Of a stretch of DNA of 42,313 nt, positions 25,421-36,202 are shown in pieces. A program made the position numbers and the translations under genes. The stretch spans positions 1 to 42,313 of the forward strand of contig NZ_AJQE01000362.1 in the NCBI RefSeq assembly GCF_000261685.1, written 5' to 3'. The notes under the pieces are model-generated. The model was given only the letters and a program-made list of their open reading frames with translations, made no database searches and was not told where the DNA came from. This DNA comes from Bradyrhizobium genomosp. I (2014) (GTDB lineage: Bacteria > Pseudomonadota > Alphaproteobacteria > Rhizobiales > Xanthobacteraceae). Position 1 is the stretch's first letter, and every line of letters begins with the position of its first letter.

Positions 25421-27142
25421 ATGAGTGCAGGCCTCGACGAAAAGGACTACCTCGCCGCCTTGCGCGGGTTGTGGAACGAGGCCTGGCCGAAGGGCATGCC
25501 GCGCTCGCCGAACTATCTGCACGGCGAAGTGCCCCTGACGGAATATCTGCGCGCCTGGGCGAAGCGGAATCCGGAGCATCCTGCGGTGATCTTCTACGGT
25601 CACGTCATGACCTACGCGGACCTCGACCGGCAGAGCGACCGCTTTGCGGCGTTGTTGCAGGCCAAAGGCGTGCGCAAGGGCGACCGCGTCGCCGTGTTTC
25701 TGCCGAACTGCCCGCAATTCCACATCGTGTTTTTCGGCATCCTGAAGCTCGGCGCGATCCACGTTCCCGTCAGCCCGCTGTCGCGCGCGTTCGAGCTGTC
25801 CTACGAGCTTAACGACACCCAGGCCGAAGTGATCGTCGCGCTGGACCAGCTCATGCCGGTCGTCGAGCAGGTGAAGGGCGAGGTGCGGCTGCGCGAGATC
25901 ATCGTCACCAGCTTTGCCGACGTCGTGCCGGCAACGCCGGCGTTTCCGGCGCCGGACTCGATCCGCGGTCCGCGCGTCACAATACCGGGCACGACCGATC
26001 TGCTGCCGGCGCTCACCGCGCTAACTGCGCCGACGCCGCTGCCGCCCCCCGGGCTCGATGATGTCGCTGCTCTCAACTACACTGGCGGCACGACCGGCAT
26101 GCCGAAGGGCTGCGTCCACACCCATCGCGACATGGTCTACACGGCCGCCGCCAATTACGGCATCTCGGTCCTGTCCGACGAGAGCAGCGTGTTCCTGTCG
26201 TTCTTTCCGGAGTTCTGGATCGCGGGCGAGAATTTCGGGCTGATCTTCCCGCTGTTCTCCGGCGCGACGCTGGTGCTGCTCGCACGCTGGGACGCCGTCG
26301 GCGCGATGGCCGCGATCGACAAGTACAAGGTCACGATCATCGCGATGCCGGTCGACGGCGCCGTCGAGCTGATGGATCATCCGCGCTGGAGTGAGTTCGA
26401 CCTGTCGTCCTTGAAGCAGGTGCGGGTGGTCTCGTTCGTCAAGAAGCTCAATGCCGACTATCGTAAGCGCTGGAAGGATCTCACCGGCACGATCCTGATG
26501 GAGGCGGCCTGGGGCATGACGGAGACCCATACCTCCAACACCTTCACGGCCGGCTTCCAGGACAATGATTTCGACCTCAACAACCAGCCGATCTTCGTCG
26601 GGCTGCCGGTCCCCGGTGCCGAGTTCAAGATCACCGATTTCGAGACCGGTGCGCTGTTGCCTCTGGGGGCGGAAGGTGAGATCCGCGTACGCACGCCGTC
26701 GCTGCTCAAGAGCTACTGGAACAAGCCGGAGGCGACCGCGGAGTCTCTGATCGACGGCTGGTTGCGCACCGGCGACATCGGTACCATCGACAAGGCTGGT
26801 TTCCTGCACTTCCTCGGCCGCCGCAAGGAGATGCTGAAGGTCAAGGGCATGAGCGTGTTTCCGCCGGAGATCGAGGCACTGCTCGGGCAGCATCCGAAGG
26901 TGCTGGGCTCGGGCGTGGTCGGCCGCGACGATCCCGACAAGGGGCAGGTGCCGGTTGCCTTTGTCCAGCTCAAGCCTGAGGCGGTCGGCACCCTCTCTGC
27001 GGAAGACCTGCGCAGCTGGTGCGCCGAGCGCATGGCCGTCTACAAGGTCCCGGAGATCCGCATCATCGAAGCCCTGCCGCTGACGGCTACGGGTAAAGTG
27101 AAGAAGCAGGACCTTAATCCAAGCCTGCCTGCTGCTGTCTGA
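25421..27142 (+). CDS. Acyl-CoA synthetase (AMP-forming ligase)
   Basis: This enzyme activates a carboxylic acid, probably a fatty or related acid, to its CoA thioester using ATP. Its 573 residues show the ANL-superfamily motifs. The P-loop is YTGGTTGMPKG (about residue 220) and the A5 region AAWGMTETHTSNTF. The adenylate-binding DGWLRTGDIG precedes the hinge, with LGRRKEMLKVKGMSVFPPEIE, and the catalytic lysine lies in TATGKVKKQDL near the C-terminus. ATG at 25421 has AGCACGGGAAAG upstream. The acyl-CoA carboxylase gene starts 12 bases after its stop, so ligase and carboxylase very likely act in sequence. The natural acid cannot be read from the sequence. Confidence 0.92.
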   Translation: MSAGLDEKDYLAALRGLWNEAWPKGMPRSPNYLHGEVPLTEYLRAWAKRNPEHPAVIFYGHVMTYADLDRQSDRFAALLQAKGVRKGDRVAVFLPNCPQFHIVFFGILKLGAIHVPVSPLSRAFELSYELNDTQAEVIVALDQLMPVVEQVKGEVRLREIIVTSFADVVPATPAFPAPDSIRGPRVTIPGTTDLLPALTALTAPTPLPPPGLDDVAALNYTGGTTGMPKGCVHTHRDMVYTAAANYGISVLSDESSVFLSFFPEFWIAGENFGLIFPLFSGATLVLLARWDAVGAMAAIDKYKVTIIAMPVDGAVELMDHPRWSEFDLSSLKQVRVVSFVKKLNADYRKRWKDLTGTILMEAAWGMTETHTSNTFTAGFQDNDFDLNNQPIFVGLPVPGAEFKITDFETGALLPLGAEGEIRVRTPSLLKSYWNKPEATAESLIDGWLRTGDIGTIDKAGFLHFLGRRKEMLKVKGMSVFPPEIEALLGQHPKVLGSGVVGRDDPDKGQVPVAFVQLKPEAVGTLSAEDLRSWCAERMAVYKVPEIRIIEALPLTATGKVKKQDLNPSLPAAV

Positions 27143-27154
27143 GTGAGAGAGATC

Positions 27155-30100
27155 ATGTCGTTCAAGAAGCTCCTGATCGCCAATCGCGGCGAGATCGCCA
27201 TTCGCATCGCGCGCGCGGCAGCCGATGCCGGCATCGCGACGGTCGCGATTCATCCTGCGGACGATGCGCTGTCGCTGCATGTGCGCGTTGCGGACGAGGC
27301 GATCGAGATCCCCGGCCGGGGCGCGCGGGCCTATCTCGACATCGACGCCGTGGTGAAGGCGGCCAAGGCGGTGGGCTGTGACGCCGTGCATCCCGGCTAT
27401 GGCTTTCTCAGCGAGAACGCGGCCTTCGCAAAGGCCTGCTCCGACGCAGGGATCACCTTCGTCGGCCCCAAGGCGACCGCGCTCGAACTGTTCGGCGACA
27501 AGGTCGCGGCGCGGCAACTGGCCAAGCGCTGCGGCGTGCCGATCATCGCCGGCACCAGCGGGCCGTCGAGTCTCGAGGAGATCACGGCCTTTTTCGCATC
27601 GCTCGGCAGCAACGCGGCGATCGTGATCAAGGCGATGGCCGGCGGCGGCGGTCGCGGCATGCGCGTGGTGGAGAACGCGCCCGATCTCGCGGAAGCCTAT
27701 GCGCGCTGCCAGTCGGAGGCCAAGGCTGCCTTCGGCTTCAACGGCGTCTATGCCGAGCGGCTGATCCGGCAGGCGCGCCACATCGAGGTGCAGATCATCG
27801 GCGACCGCCATGGCGCAATCTCTCATCTCTGGGAGCGTGAATGCACCATCCAGCGCCGCCATCAGAAGCTGATCGAGGTGGCGCCGAGCCCGTCGCTGAG
27901 CGATACCTTGCGCGGCCGCATCATCGAGGCGGCCAAGCAGCTTGCGACGGCTGCGGCTTACGACAATCTCGGCACGTTCGAGTTCCTGGTCGACGGCACC
28001 GCCGAGGACAGCTTCGCCTTCATCGAGGCCAACCCGCGGCTCCAGGTCGAGCACACCGTGACGGAAGAGGTGCTCGGGCTCGATCTCGTCCGCGCCCAGC
28101 TCGCAGTCGCTGCGGGCGCTTCGCTAGCCTCGCTCGGCCTTGCGCAAGGATCGATCCCGAAGCCGCGCGGCCATGCCGTGCAGCTGCGCGTCAACATGGA
28201 AACTTTGGACGAGACGGGCGCGACCCATCCGACCGGCGGCGTGCTTGCCGTGTTCGAACCGCCGTCGGGCCCCGGCGTGCGTGTCGATAGCTTTGGCTAT
28301 GCCGGCTACAAGACCAGTGCCGCCTTCGACTCGCTGCTCGCCAAGGTCATCGTCCACACATCGGGCGAAGCCTGGCATGACGTGGTCGCAAAGGCCTCGC
28401 GCGCCTTGCGCGAGTTCCGGATCGACGGCGTCGTCACCAACATCGCCTTCCTCCAGGCGGTGCTGGCGCACCCCGATTTCAGGACCAACCGCATCGCGAC
28501 CGACTTCATTGATCGCAATATCGCAAAGCTCGTCGATGCCGCCGATGGCGCGGCCAAGCCGCTCTACTTTGCCGCTCCGGAGCGAGGCGGAGCGCACGGC
28601 ACCGAGACGCACGTTGCGCAAGCGGTGCCCGAAGGCGCGGCGATGGTTGCAGCGCCCCTGCAAGGAACCATCGTCACCATCCAGGTGAGGGAAGGCGAGA
28701 TCGTCCGCCCCGGCCAGCAGCTCGCGGTGATCGAGTCCATGAAGATGGAGCACCTCGTCATGGCCGAGCAGGGCGGCCGGGTGATGAAGCTCCTTGCCGG
28801 CGACGGGGTCACGCTGCTGCATGGCGAGCCGATCCTGTATCTCGAGCCGCTCGACGTCGCGGCAGACAGCACGGCCGTGGAAGCCGATGTCGATCTCGAC
28901 CACATCCGCCCCGATCTTGCCGAGCTGATCGCGCGTCAGGCCAACACGCTCGACGAGAACCGTCCGGCCTCGGTCGAGCGCCGCCGCAACACCAACCAGC
29001 GCACCGCGCGCGAGAACGTCGCCCAGCTCGTCGACGACGGCTCGTTCATGGAGTACGGCAGCCTTGCAATCGCGGCGCAGCGCCGCCGGCGCAAGCTCGA
29101 CGATCTCATCAAGAATACGCCGGCCGACGGCCTCGTCATGGGCGTCGCCACCGTGAATGCCGAGAAGTTCGGCCCGGAGGGCGCGCGCTGCATCGTCGTG
29201 GCCTACGACTACACCGTGCTCGCGGGCACGCAGGGCCACATGAACCACAAGAAGATCGACCGCATGCTGACGCTGGCGGAGGATTGGCGCGTGCCGATGG
29301 TGTTTTACGCCGAGGGCGGCGGCGGGCGGCCCGGCGACACCGACCGGCTCGGCATGACCGGCCTCGACGGTCCGTCCTTCGTGCAGTTCGCAAGGCTCTC
29401 CGGCCTCGTGCCCGTCGTCGGTGTCGTGTCGGGCTATTGCTTCGCCGGCAACGCGGCGATGCTCGGCTGCTGCGACGTGATCATCGCCACCAAGAACGCC
29501 TCGATCGGCATGGGCGGCCCGGCAATGATCGAGGGCGGCGGGCTCGGCGTCTATCATCCGGCCGAGGTCGGCCCGGTCTCGTTCCAGGCGCCGAACGGTG
29601 TCGTCGACATCCTGGTCGAGGACGAGGAGGAAGCGACGCGCGTCGCGCAAAAATACCTGTCCTATTTCCAGGGGGCGGTGACGAATTGGGAAGCCGCCGA
29701 CCAGCGCCTGCTCCGCCGCGCCATCCCCGAGAACCGGCTGCGCGTCTACGACATCCGCAGCGTCATTGATCTGGTCGCCGACAACGACAGCGTGCTGGAG
29801 CTGCGCCGCGATTACGGCGTCGGCATGATCACCGCGCTGATCCGCATCGAGGGCAAGCCGTTCGGCCTGATCGCCAACAATCCCCGTCATCTCGGCGGCG
29901 CGATCGATGCGGATGCCGGAGACAAGGCCGCGCGCTTCCTCCAGCTCTGCGATGCCTTCGATCTGCCGATCGTCTCGCTGTGCGACACGCCCGGCTTCAT
30001 GGTCGGTCCGGAAGCGGAGAAGACCGCGATCGTGCGCCACGTCTCGCGCATGTTCGTCACGGGCGCGAGCCTCACCGTGCCGCTGTTCGGCATCGTGCTG

Positions 30101-30460
30101 CGCAAGGGCTATGGGTTAGGGGCGCAGTCGATGATCGGCGGCGGCTTCCACGCCTCGTTCTTCACCGCGGCCTGGCCGACCGGCGAGTTCGGCGGCATGG
30201 GGCTCGAGGGCTATGTCCGCCTCGGCTTCCGCAAGGAGATGGAGGCGATCGCCGATCCCGAGGAGCGCGAGACCTACTACCGCAACAAGGTCGCCGAGCT
30301 CTACGCCAACGGCAAGGCCGTCTCGATCGCCTCGGTGTTCGAGATCGACAACGTCATCGACCCCGCCGAGACCCGGCGCTGGATCATGGCGGGCCTGCGT
30401 TCGGTGCCGAAACCGCCGGCGCGGACGGCGAAGAAGCGGCCGTGCATCGACACGTGGTGA
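27155..30460 (+). CDS. Single-chain biotin-dependent acyl-CoA carboxylase (LCC type)
   Basis: One polypeptide of 1101 residues carries all parts of an acyl-CoA carboxylase. The biotin carboxylase is at residues 1-450 (LLIANRGEIAIRIARAA, ATP-grasp KAMAGGGGRGM, EVQIIGD). The biotinyl domain has the lysine K530 in ESMKMEH. The carboxyltransferase (about residues 590-1101) has two crotonase-like halves (GYCFAGNAAMLGC, AIDADAGDKAARF, CDTPGFMVGPEAEK). The fused architecture and length match the long-chain acyl-CoA carboxylases described from Mycobacterium and Rhodopseudomonas palustris, with homohexamers expected. ATG at 27155 follows GAGAGA. It carboxylates an acyl-CoA made by the upstream ligase. 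The exact chain is unknown. Confidence 0.92.
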   Translation: MSFKKLLIANRGEIAIRIARAAADAGIATVAIHPADDALSLHVRVADEAIEIPGRGARAYLDIDAVVKAAKAVGCDAVHPGYGFLSENAAFAKACSDAGITFVGPKATALELFGDKVAARQLAKRCGVPIIAGTSGPSSLEEITAFFASLGSNAAIVIKAMAGGGGRGMRVVENAPDLAEAYARCQSEAKAAFGFNGVYAERLIRQARHIEVQIIGDRHGAISHLWERECTIQRRHQKLIEVAPSPSLSDTLRGRIIEAAKQLATAAAYDNLGTFEFLVDGTAEDSFAFIEANPRLQVEHTVTEEVLGLDLVRAQLAVAAGASLASLGLAQGSIPKPRGHAVQLRVNMETLDETGATHPTGGVLAVFEPPSGPGVRVDSFGYAGYKTSAAFDSLLAKVIVHTSGEAWHDVVAKASRALREFRIDGVVTNIAFLQAVLAHPDFRTNRIATDFIDRNIAKLVDAADGAAKPLYFAAPERGGAHGTETHVAQAVPEGAAMVAAPLQGTIVTIQVREGEIVRPGQQLAVIESMKMEHLVMAEQGGRVMKLLAGDGVTLLHGEPILYLEPLDVAADSTAVEADVDLDHIRPDLAELIARQANTLDENRPASVERRRNTNQRTARENVAQLVDDGSFMEYGSLAIAAQRRRRKLDDLIKNTPADGLVMGVATVNAEKFGPEGARCIVVAYDYTVLAGTQGHMNHKKIDRMLTLAEDWRVPMVFYAEGGGGRPGDTDRLGMTGLDGPSFVQFARLSGLVPVVGVVSGYCFAGNAAMLGCCDVIIATKNASIGMGGPAMIEGGGLGVYHPAEVGPVSFQAPNGVVDILVEDEEEATRVAQKYLSYFQGAVTNWEAADQRLLRRAIPENRLRVYDIRSVIDLVADNDSVLELRRDYGVGMITALIRIEGKPFGLIANNPRHLGGAIDADAGDKAARFLQLCDAFDLPIVSLCDTPGFMVGPEAEKTAIVRHVSRMFVTGASLTVPLFGIVLRKGYGLGAQSMIGGGFHASFFTAAWPTGEFGGMGLEGYVRLGFRKEMEAIADPEERETYYRNKVAELYANGKAVSIASVFEIDNVIDPAETRRWIMAGLRSVPKPPARTAKKRPCIDTW

Positions 30461-30484
30461 GGGCGGTGCAGCAAAACTAACTCC

Positions 30485-30575
30485 CTCCGTCATTCCGGGG
30501 CGATGCGAAGCATCGAACCCGGAATCTCGAGATCCCGGGTTCGGCTCTTCGAGCCGCCCCGGGAAGACGATCGAG
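30485..30575. repeat. Palindromic intergenic repeat
   Basis: The sequence between CGTCATTCCGGGGCGATGCG and CGCCCCGGGAAGACG contains nested inverted repeats, including CCCGGAATCTCGAGATCCCGGG. It resembles the dispersed palindromic elements of Bradyrhizobium genomes. It probably ends or stabilises the carboxylase mRNA. Confidence 0.65.
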
Positions 30576-30668
30576 AGAGGTGCGCCACTCGGCGTTCCCG
30601 GTTCCCGATTGACATCCCCGCCTGTGGTGCCAGACTTTGCACAATAGTACAGGGTGGAGACGTCCGCG

Positions 30669-32528
<1,860 letters not shown>

Positions 32529-32592
32529 CGAGATTGCTTGCGGCAGCGCTCCACCTTCTCCCTTCAGGGGGGAAGGGCCACGCTTGCTGCCT

Positions 32593-33162
32593 CTACGAAA
32601 AATCCGTCCAGCTCAGATGCCGTGCATCGAGGTCGCCGAGCGCGATCGCCTCGCGCATCTCCCGGGGCGCGTGAAAATTGCTGCGCAGATAGACCAGCGG
32701 TGTCGCGGTCGCCGAATGCGAGGCACTGCGCACCTCGCCGACGAAAATCGAATGCGTTCTGGTCTCGAATTCCTGCGCCAGCACGCAGTCGAACGCGGCG
32801 ACCGCGTCCGTCAGCACCGGGGCGCCGGTCGCCGCCCGCGTCCACTGCCCGAACGCAAAGCGGTCGTCGCCGTTGACGCCCTTCTGCCCGCTGAAGGTGA
32901 GGGCGAGCAGCGCGTGATCCTCGTGCAGGAAATTGATCGCGAACGCGCCCTCCTCGCGGATGCGCGCATGCGCGCTGGCGTTGCGGTTGACGCAGACGAT
33001 CAGCGAGGGCGGCGAGTCCGACAGCGAGCAGGCCGAGGTCACGGTCAGCCCCGTGCGCTTGCCGTGCTCGGCGCCTACCGTCACCAGCGCCACGGCACCG
33101 GCACATTGGCGCATCGCCTGCTTGAAATCCTTTGCGTCGAGAGGTTTGGCGTCCACCGTCAC
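32593..33162 (-). CDS. Flavin reductase of a two-component monooxygenase
   Basis: This 189-residue member of the flavin reductase-like (FMN-binding split barrel) family reduces FMN or FAD with NAD(P)H and passes it to a partner oxygenase. The N-terminal LDAKDFKQAMRQCAGAVALV and the core TVTSACSLSDSPPSLIVCVN and INFLHEDHALLAL motifs are characteristic. The start ATG is 33162. It lies 57 bases downstream of the luciferase-like monooxygenase on the same strand, a standard arrangement that defines its partner. A strong hairpin lies in the gap. It converges on the sigma-54 regulator gene. Confidence 0.9.
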   Translation of the reverse strand: MTVDAKPLDAKDFKQAMRQCAGAVALVTVGAEHGKRTGLTVTSACSLSDSPPSLIVCVNRNASAHARIREEGAFAINFLHEDHALLALTFSGQKGVNGDDRFAFGQWTRAATGAPVLTDAVAAFDCVLAQEFETRTHSIFVGEVRSASHSATATPLVYLRSNFHAPREMREAIALGDLDARHLSWTDFS

Positions 33163-33186
33163 GCGGAAATCTCCGAAATGAATGCA

Positions 33187-33210
33187 GGTGCGGCACGATC
33201 GCGCCGCACC
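33187..33210 (-). other. Intercistronic stem-loop between monooxygenase and reductase
   Basis: GGTGCGGC (33187-33194) and GCCGCACC (33203-33210) pair perfectly around an 8-nt loop. Outer ATGC/GCAT arms can extend the stem across one mismatch. There is no T-run, so it looks like an mRNA processing or stabilising element rather than a terminator. Confidence 0.6.
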
Positions 33211-33219
33211 CGCATCTGG

Positions 33220-34317
33220 TCAAGCCGCCTTCTTCGCGGAGCCGAGATGCTTCAGGCGCGGCATCACCTCGTTCTTCAGCAGCGAGAGCGAGTGGTGCCA
33301 GGCCTCGGCCTTGTGCTTGTAGTCGAAGCCGAACACCAGCAGCACGCCGAAGCCGCCGACCTCGTCGTAGATCTTCTCGATCTTCTCGGCGACCGTCGCG
33401 GGCGAGCCGACGATCCAGTTCCGCTTGGCGCAATATTCCACCGTGACGTCGCTGTCGGGCACGTCGGGCGCGTGCTTCAGATAATCCTTGAAGCCGAAAT
33501 GGCCGAGCAGGGGCAGGAAATACTCGCTCATCATCCGGCCCATCATGTCGCCGGTCGAGAGCTTCCAGGCCTCCTCGTCGGTGTCGGCGACGAACACCTC
33601 GCGCACCAGCCGCCAGTCCTGCCGGTTCGGTTTGCGTCCCGTCTTGGCGGCGCCGATCTCGACGGAGTCCCAATGGCTCGAGACATAGGCCGGGTTGAGA
33701 TTGAGGCTCATCGGGATGAAGCCGCGCTCGCCGGCGAGCTTCAGCGTGTCCGAGTTCTTCGACAGCCCCGCAACGCCGATCGGCGGATGCGGTGCCTGCA
33801 ACGGCTTGATGTGGGGCTTGAGGAAGTCGAACATCGTGTCCGGCTTGGTCACGGTCCAGTACTTGCCCTTGTGGGTGAAGGGTGCCGGCTCTGTCCACAG
33901 CTTCAGGATGATCTCGAGCGCCTCGCGTGTCATGTCGCGGTTCTGTCCGCTCATGCCGTCGACGTTGAACATCGCCCAGTCGCTCGGCAGCCCCGATGCC
34001 GCGACGCCGAAATTGAGCCGACCCTCGGAGAGATGGTCGAGCATGGCAACGCGGTTGGCGAGCTCGGCCGGGTGGTGATAGGGCAGCAGGAAGCCGCCCG
34101 GCCCGATGCGAAGCTTCTTGGTCTGCATCAAGGCCTGCGCGATCAGGAGGTCCGGCGTGGGATTGGGTTCCCAGGGCGCGGTGTGGTGCTCGCCGACCCA
34201 GGCTTCCTGGTAGCCGAGCTCGTCGAGCCAGCGCATGACCTGCAGGTCCCAGTCGTTTCCTTCCTTCAGGCCGCACTCCGGCGGGTGCGAAGGCATCGTG
34301 AAATAGCCGATCTCCAT
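33220..34317 (-). CDS. Luciferase-like (LLM) flavin-dependent monooxygenase
   Basis: This oxygenase uses reduced flavin and O2 on an organic substrate. Its 365 residues form the bacterial luciferase-like TIM barrel, starting MEIGYFTMPSHPPECGLKEG. Motifs include EAWVGEHHTAPWEPNPTPDL, FLLPYHHPAELANRVAMLDH, SEGRLNFGVAASGLP and the C-terminal IVGSPATVAEKIEK. ATG at 34317 is preceded by AGGA. The 73 further open codons upstream are non-coding. Reduced flavin is supplied by the adjacent reductase gene. The operon lies behind a sigma-54 promoter and is probably switched by the GAF-type regulator at 30669. The substrate is unknown; similar enzymes attack terpenes, ketones or alkanes. Confidence 0.9.
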   Translation of the reverse strand: MEIGYFTMPSHPPECGLKEGNDWDLQVMRWLDELGYQEAWVGEHHTAPWEPNPTPDLLIAQALMQTKKLRIGPGGFLLPYHHPAELANRVAMLDHLSEGRLNFGVAASGLPSDWAMFNVDGMSGQNRDMTREALEIILKLWTEPAPFTHKGKYWTVTKPDTMFDFLKPHIKPLQAPHPPIGVAGLSKNSDTLKLAGERGFIPMSLNLNPAYVSSHWDSVEIGAAKTGRKPNRQDWRLVREVFVADTDEEAWKLSTGDMMGRMMSEYFLPLLGHFGFKDYLKHAPDVPDSDVTVEYCAKRNWIVGSPATVAEKIEKIYDEVGGFGVLLVFGFDYKHKAEAWHHSLSLLKNEVMPRLKHLGSAKKAA

Positions 34318-34382
34318 GGGTTTCCTCATCTGATGTTGACGCGTCTTGTCGCGCGTTGGCGGAGTTGAGTGCTGAAGCTTCA

Positions 34383-34397
34383 GCAAGCGGTGTGCCA
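34383..34397 (-). promoter_or_regulatory. Sigma-54 promoter of the monooxygenase operon
   Basis: On the minus strand the sequence is TGGCACACCGCTTGC, matching the -24/-12 consensus TGGCAC-N5-TTGC at every fixed base. Transcription should start around 34371, giving a leader of about 55 bases before the ATG at 34317. A perfect 14-bp palindrome GCTGAAGCTTCAGC (34371-34384) overlaps the -12 element and extends to the expected start. A sigma-54 activator gene lies 1.8 kb away. Confidence 0.8.
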
Positions 34398-34479
34398 GCG
34401 CGGCGGAGCTTCGAATTGAAGAGAAAGGGCTGGTTTGCCCGCGCAATAGCCGGTATCCCGACCGGAGCCTGCAGGACAT

Positions 34480-34519
34480 CGTCTCATTTGTCGCGAGACG
34501 GCGTCTTGGCCGTGAGACG
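34480..34519. promoter_or_regulatory. Two dyads, candidate enhancer for the sigma-54 activator
   Basis: CGTCTC-N9-GAGACG (34480-34500) and CGTCT-N8-AGACG (34502-34519) are imperfectly repeated dyads with centres about 20 bp apart, two helical turns. They lie about 95-115 bp upstream of the sigma-54 promoter, the usual distance for enhancer-binding proteins. They also sit just before the divergent dgoK gene. Confidence 0.5.
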
Positions 34520-34534
34520 AGGACGAGACCTGAC

Positions 34535-35449
34535 ATGACCGAACCCGCTTACGTCGCGGTGGATTGGGGCACCAGCAGTTTCCGCCTGTGGCTGGTCGAT
34601 CGTGCCGGCCAGGTGCTGGCCGAACGCCGCAGCGATGAAGGCATGCTGGCCGCGGCGAAGGCCGGCTTCCCGGCAGTGCTGCGATCGCATCTTGCGGCGG
34701 TCGAAGCGCCGGATCATCTGCCGGTGCTCGTCTGCGGCATGGCCGGTGCCCGCACCGGCTGGGTCGAGGCCGGCTATGTCGACTCGCCGGCTCCTCTCTC
34801 TGCCGTTCTGAAGCAGGCCGTGCGCGTGCCGGGCGAGGCGCGCGACATCCGCATCCTGCCGGGCATTGCGCAGCGCGATGCAAAAGCGCCGGACGTCATG
34901 CGCGGCGAGGAGACGCAATTGCTCGGTGCGCTCGGTCTCGATGCTGCGGGGGAGATGCTGGTCTGCATGCCCGGCACGCATTCGAAATGGGTTCGCGTGA
35001 AGGACGGCACGGTCGCGCATTTCTCCACCTTCATGACCGGCGAGCTGTTCAGCGTAGTCTCGCGCGAAACGATCCTGTCGCTCGCAGTCGCCGGCGCGGA
35101 CGACGCCGAGGACGTCGCGAGCTTCAAGGCGGCCGTGAAGGCCGCGTTCGAGACGCCAGCCTTCGCCGCCAACCTTCTGTTCACCGCGCGGTCGCGGCAG
35201 CTTCTGTTCGGCGGCACGCCGGCCGCGGCGCGCGAGACGCTGTCGGGTACGTTGATCGGTGTCGAGCTGGCGGCAGGGCTCTCCGGCACCGTGCCGCAAG
35301 CCGGTGTCCAGCTGATTGCCTCGGGGCGGCTCGCGAAGTTGTACCGGCTGGCTTTCGAGGCGCTGTCGGTGACCGCAACGCCGGTCGATGCGGATGAAGC
35401 GGTCCGCCGCGGTCTGTCGATGGCGGCTGCCGCGATCTGGACGAAGTAG
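34535..35449 (+). CDS. dgoK: 2-dehydro-3-deoxygalactonokinase
   Basis: This enzyme phosphorylates 2-dehydro-3-deoxy-D-galactonate, the second step of the De Ley-Doudoroff galactonate pathway. It has 304 residues, near the family length. The ASKHA-type phosphate motif AVDWGTSSFRLWLVD is at the N-terminus, with RGEETQLLGAL and MPGTHSKWV in the body and a C-terminal LIASGRLAKLYRLAF. It is followed after 13 bases by the aldolase for the next step, so the two are an operon. The ATG at 34535 lies 15 bases from the second dyad upstream of the divergent monooxygenase. No galactonate dehydratase gene is in the window. Confidence 0.92.
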   Translation: MTEPAYVAVDWGTSSFRLWLVDRAGQVLAERRSDEGMLAAAKAGFPAVLRSHLAAVEAPDHLPVLVCGMAGARTGWVEAGYVDSPAPLSAVLKQAVRVPGEARDIRILPGIAQRDAKAPDVMRGEETQLLGALGLDAAGEMLVCMPGTHSKWVRVKDGTVAHFSTFMTGELFSVVSRETILSLAVAGADDAEDVASFKAAVKAAFETPAFAANLLFTARSRQLLFGGTPAAARETLSGTLIGVELAAGLSGTVPQAGVQLIASGRLAKLYRLAFEALSVTATPVDADEAVRRGLSMAAAAIWTK

Positions 35450-35462
35450 AGGAATTCTTGAA

Positions 35463-36095
35463 ATGAGCGCTCCCTTTCCACCGATGAAGCGGCCGCTGGT
35501 CGCGATCCTGCGCGGCGTCGAGCCCGAGGAGACCGAGGCCATCGTCGGCGTCCTGATCGAGGCCGGCATGACCGCGATCGAGATCCCCCTGAATTCGCGC
35601 GATCCATTCCGCTCCATCGCAATGGCCGTGAAGCAGGCGCCGGCTGGCGTGTTGATCGGCGCCGGCACGGTGCTGACCACAGGAGATGTCGATCGTCTCA
35701 ACGACGTCGGCGGCAAGCTGATGATCTCACCGAATGTCGACACCGAGGTGCTGGCGCGCGCCCATCAGCACGGCATGGTGACGATGCCCGGCGTGTTCTC
35801 GCCGACCGAGGCGCTGCTCGCGGCGCGATCCGGCGCGTCGAGCCTGAAGTTCTTTCCGGCGAGCGTGCTCGGCGCCTCCGGCATTGCCGCGATCCGGGCC
35901 GTGCTGCCATCAGGCGTGATGATCGCCGCCGTCGGCGGCGTCTCCGACCATAACTTTGCGGAGTACATCAAGGGCGGCGTGACGGCGTTCGGGCTCGGCT
36001 CCAGCCTCTACAAGCCCGGCATGACGGCAGCGGATGTCGCAGCTCGTGCAAAGGTGACCGTCGCGGCCTATGATCGGGCGATTGTGAAAAATTGA
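35463..36095 (+). CDS. dgoA: 2-dehydro-3-deoxy-6-phosphogalactonate aldolase
   Basis: This enzyme splits 2-dehydro-3-deoxy-6-phosphogalactonate into pyruvate and glyceraldehyde-3-phosphate. It has 210 residues of the KDPG/KDPGal class I aldolase family: PLVAILRGVEPEE, AIEIPLNSRDP, GAGTVLT, FSPTEALLAARSG, and the Schiff-base lysine K129 in SLKFFPAS. The C-terminal phosphate-binding part is VGGVSDHNFAEYIKGG. ATG at 35463 has AGAGGAA upstream. Together with the kinase gene upstream it carries out two consecutive steps. KDPG activity could overlap, but pairing with dgoK favours the galactonate route. Confidence 0.92.
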   Translation: MSAPFPPMKRPLVAILRGVEPEETEAIVGVLIEAGMTAIEIPLNSRDPFRSIAMAVKQAPAGVLIGAGTVLTTGDVDRLNDVGGKLMISPNVDTEVLARAHQHGMVTMPGVFSPTEALLAARSGASSLKFFPASVLGASGIAAIRAVLPSGVMIAAVGGVSDHNFAEYIKGGVTAFGLGSSLYKPGMTAADVAARAKVTVAAYDRAIVKN

Positions 36096-36202
36096 ACCGG
36101 AACGGACAAGCCGTGATCGTGTCATAGCTTATTGTCTCTCGCGGCGTCGCTTCCGATGTTCGTGCATCGTGCACATGCGACTGGCTGAAGCAGGAGACCG
36201 AC

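Noticed and set aside
30609..30644. Sigma-54-like sequence TGGTGCCAGACTTTGCA before the regulator gene
   Set aside because: The GG and GC elements are one base too far apart, so it does not fit the rigid sigma-54 spacing.
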